From JABDII01 sp963815325 (lineage in GTDB: Bacteria; Gemmatimonadota; Gemmatimonadetes; Gemmatimonadales; GWC2-71-9), in NCBI GenBank assembly GCA_963815325.1, contig CAWFGG010000009.1:1-64000 (forward strand): a DNA stretch of 64,000 bases, given 5' to 3'. The translations under genes were made by a program, and so were the position numbers. Numbering within the stretch: position 1 is the first letter of the stretch; every line of letters starts with the position of its first letter. The notes below the pieces were generated by a model. The model made no database searches. It was not told the origin of the DNA and saw only the letters and a program-made list of their open reading frames with translations. This document shows, piece by piece, positions 63,819 to 64,000 of the stretch.

Positions 63819-64000
63819 TTAGTCTGAAGCTTCCTCTCCATGCGTCGCTAGGGAAAACCCTAGCCCCTCCCCCGGCTGCTCCAGGAACACAGCGTCGGGA
63901 AATGCCGCCACGATGGCCCGTTTGAGTCCGGCCAAGTTTCGGAAGTTGCCGAACCACGACGCCGGAGCGTCGGGGGTGGGCAAGTGCATGACGATGACCC
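63819..64000 (-). CDS. C-terminal end of an unidentified protein, cut by window edge
   Basis: An open frame of 59 codons enters from beyond base 64000 and stops at TAA (63819-63821). It begins VIVMHLPTPDAPASWFGNFR and ends in THGEEASD. It has an ordinary amino acid make-up (LKRAIVAAFPDAVFLEQPGE), so it is probably real, but no family can be assigned from this piece. The frame has no alternative explanation in the window. Confidence 0.5.
   Translation of the reverse strand, partial: VIVMHLPTPDAPASWFGNFRNLAGLKRAIVAAFPDAVFLEQPGEGLGFSLATHGEEASD

Overview
This window looks like a chromosomal segment of a GC-rich, diderm (LPS-making) bacterium, most likely Gemmatimonadota or a close relative. The reasons are gene content: a lipid A cluster with an LpxC-FabZ fusion beside BamA and an OmpH-type chaperone, combined with genes better known from Firmicutes (McsA-McsB-ClpC, the bacillithiol enzyme BshC), plus TonB-receptor and FlgD/T9SS-like secreted proteins. 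No database search was possible, so the phylum is an inference. Almost all genes and the rRNA operon run on the minus strand.

Region 1 (1-12.3 kb) is the most accessory-looking part. It holds the frame-broken end of a TonB-dependent receptor, a feoB-feoA ferrous iron uptake pair on the minus strand, and a divergent plus-strand metal-efflux operon: a Cys-rich small exported protein, then a TolC-type channel, a membrane-fusion lipoprotein and a CusA-like RND pump with the signature expected of Cu(I)/Ag(I) pumps. A PII-like gene after the pump is cut off after about 68 codons. A frameshifted lipoprotein gene and a solitary GT-C type membrane glycosyltransferase gene follow. The feoB/efflux gap carries a striking double palindrome.

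Region 2 (12.3-24.2 kb, minus strand) has tRNA-Gly(CCC), a TPR protein, larC, threonine synthase, uvrC, murJ, a small coiled-coil membrane protein, bshC, a methyltransferase, rlmH and glutamate dehydrogenase.

Region 3 (24.2-46.8 kb, minus strand) is one long, tightly packed supra-operon for translation, envelope building and protein quality control. In transcription order it reads era, a Trm112-like gene, caxA, a receiver/GGDDF protein, a zinc-ribbon protein, prfB (with programmed +1 frameshift), lysS, lolC/E, lolD, mcsA, mcsB, clpC, bamA, ompH, lpxD, lpxC-fabZ, lpxA, a Gfo/Idh/MocA oxidoreductase, lpxB, a DUF374-type acyltransferase and lpxK. Most junctions overlap by a few bases.

Region 4 (46.8-52.1 kb) is a 16S-23S-5S rRNA operon on the minus strand, with a near-consensus promoter, boxA-like sites in the leader and in the 16S-23S spacer, and no tRNA in the spacer. 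The 5S gene is bracketed by two copies of a palindromic repeat that also occurs beside rlmH.

Region 5 (52.1-64 kb, minus strand) has two translationally coupled CPA2-type cation/proton antiporters, a complete serine pathway operon (phosphatase, class V aminotransferase, phosphoglycerate dehydrogenase) preceded by a 26-bp palindrome, a MATE exporter, a 1301-residue secreted protein with an EF-hand-like loop and a C-terminal sorting-like domain, and the end of an unidentified gene at the window edge.

No CRISPR array, insertion sequence, prophage or replication origin was recognised.
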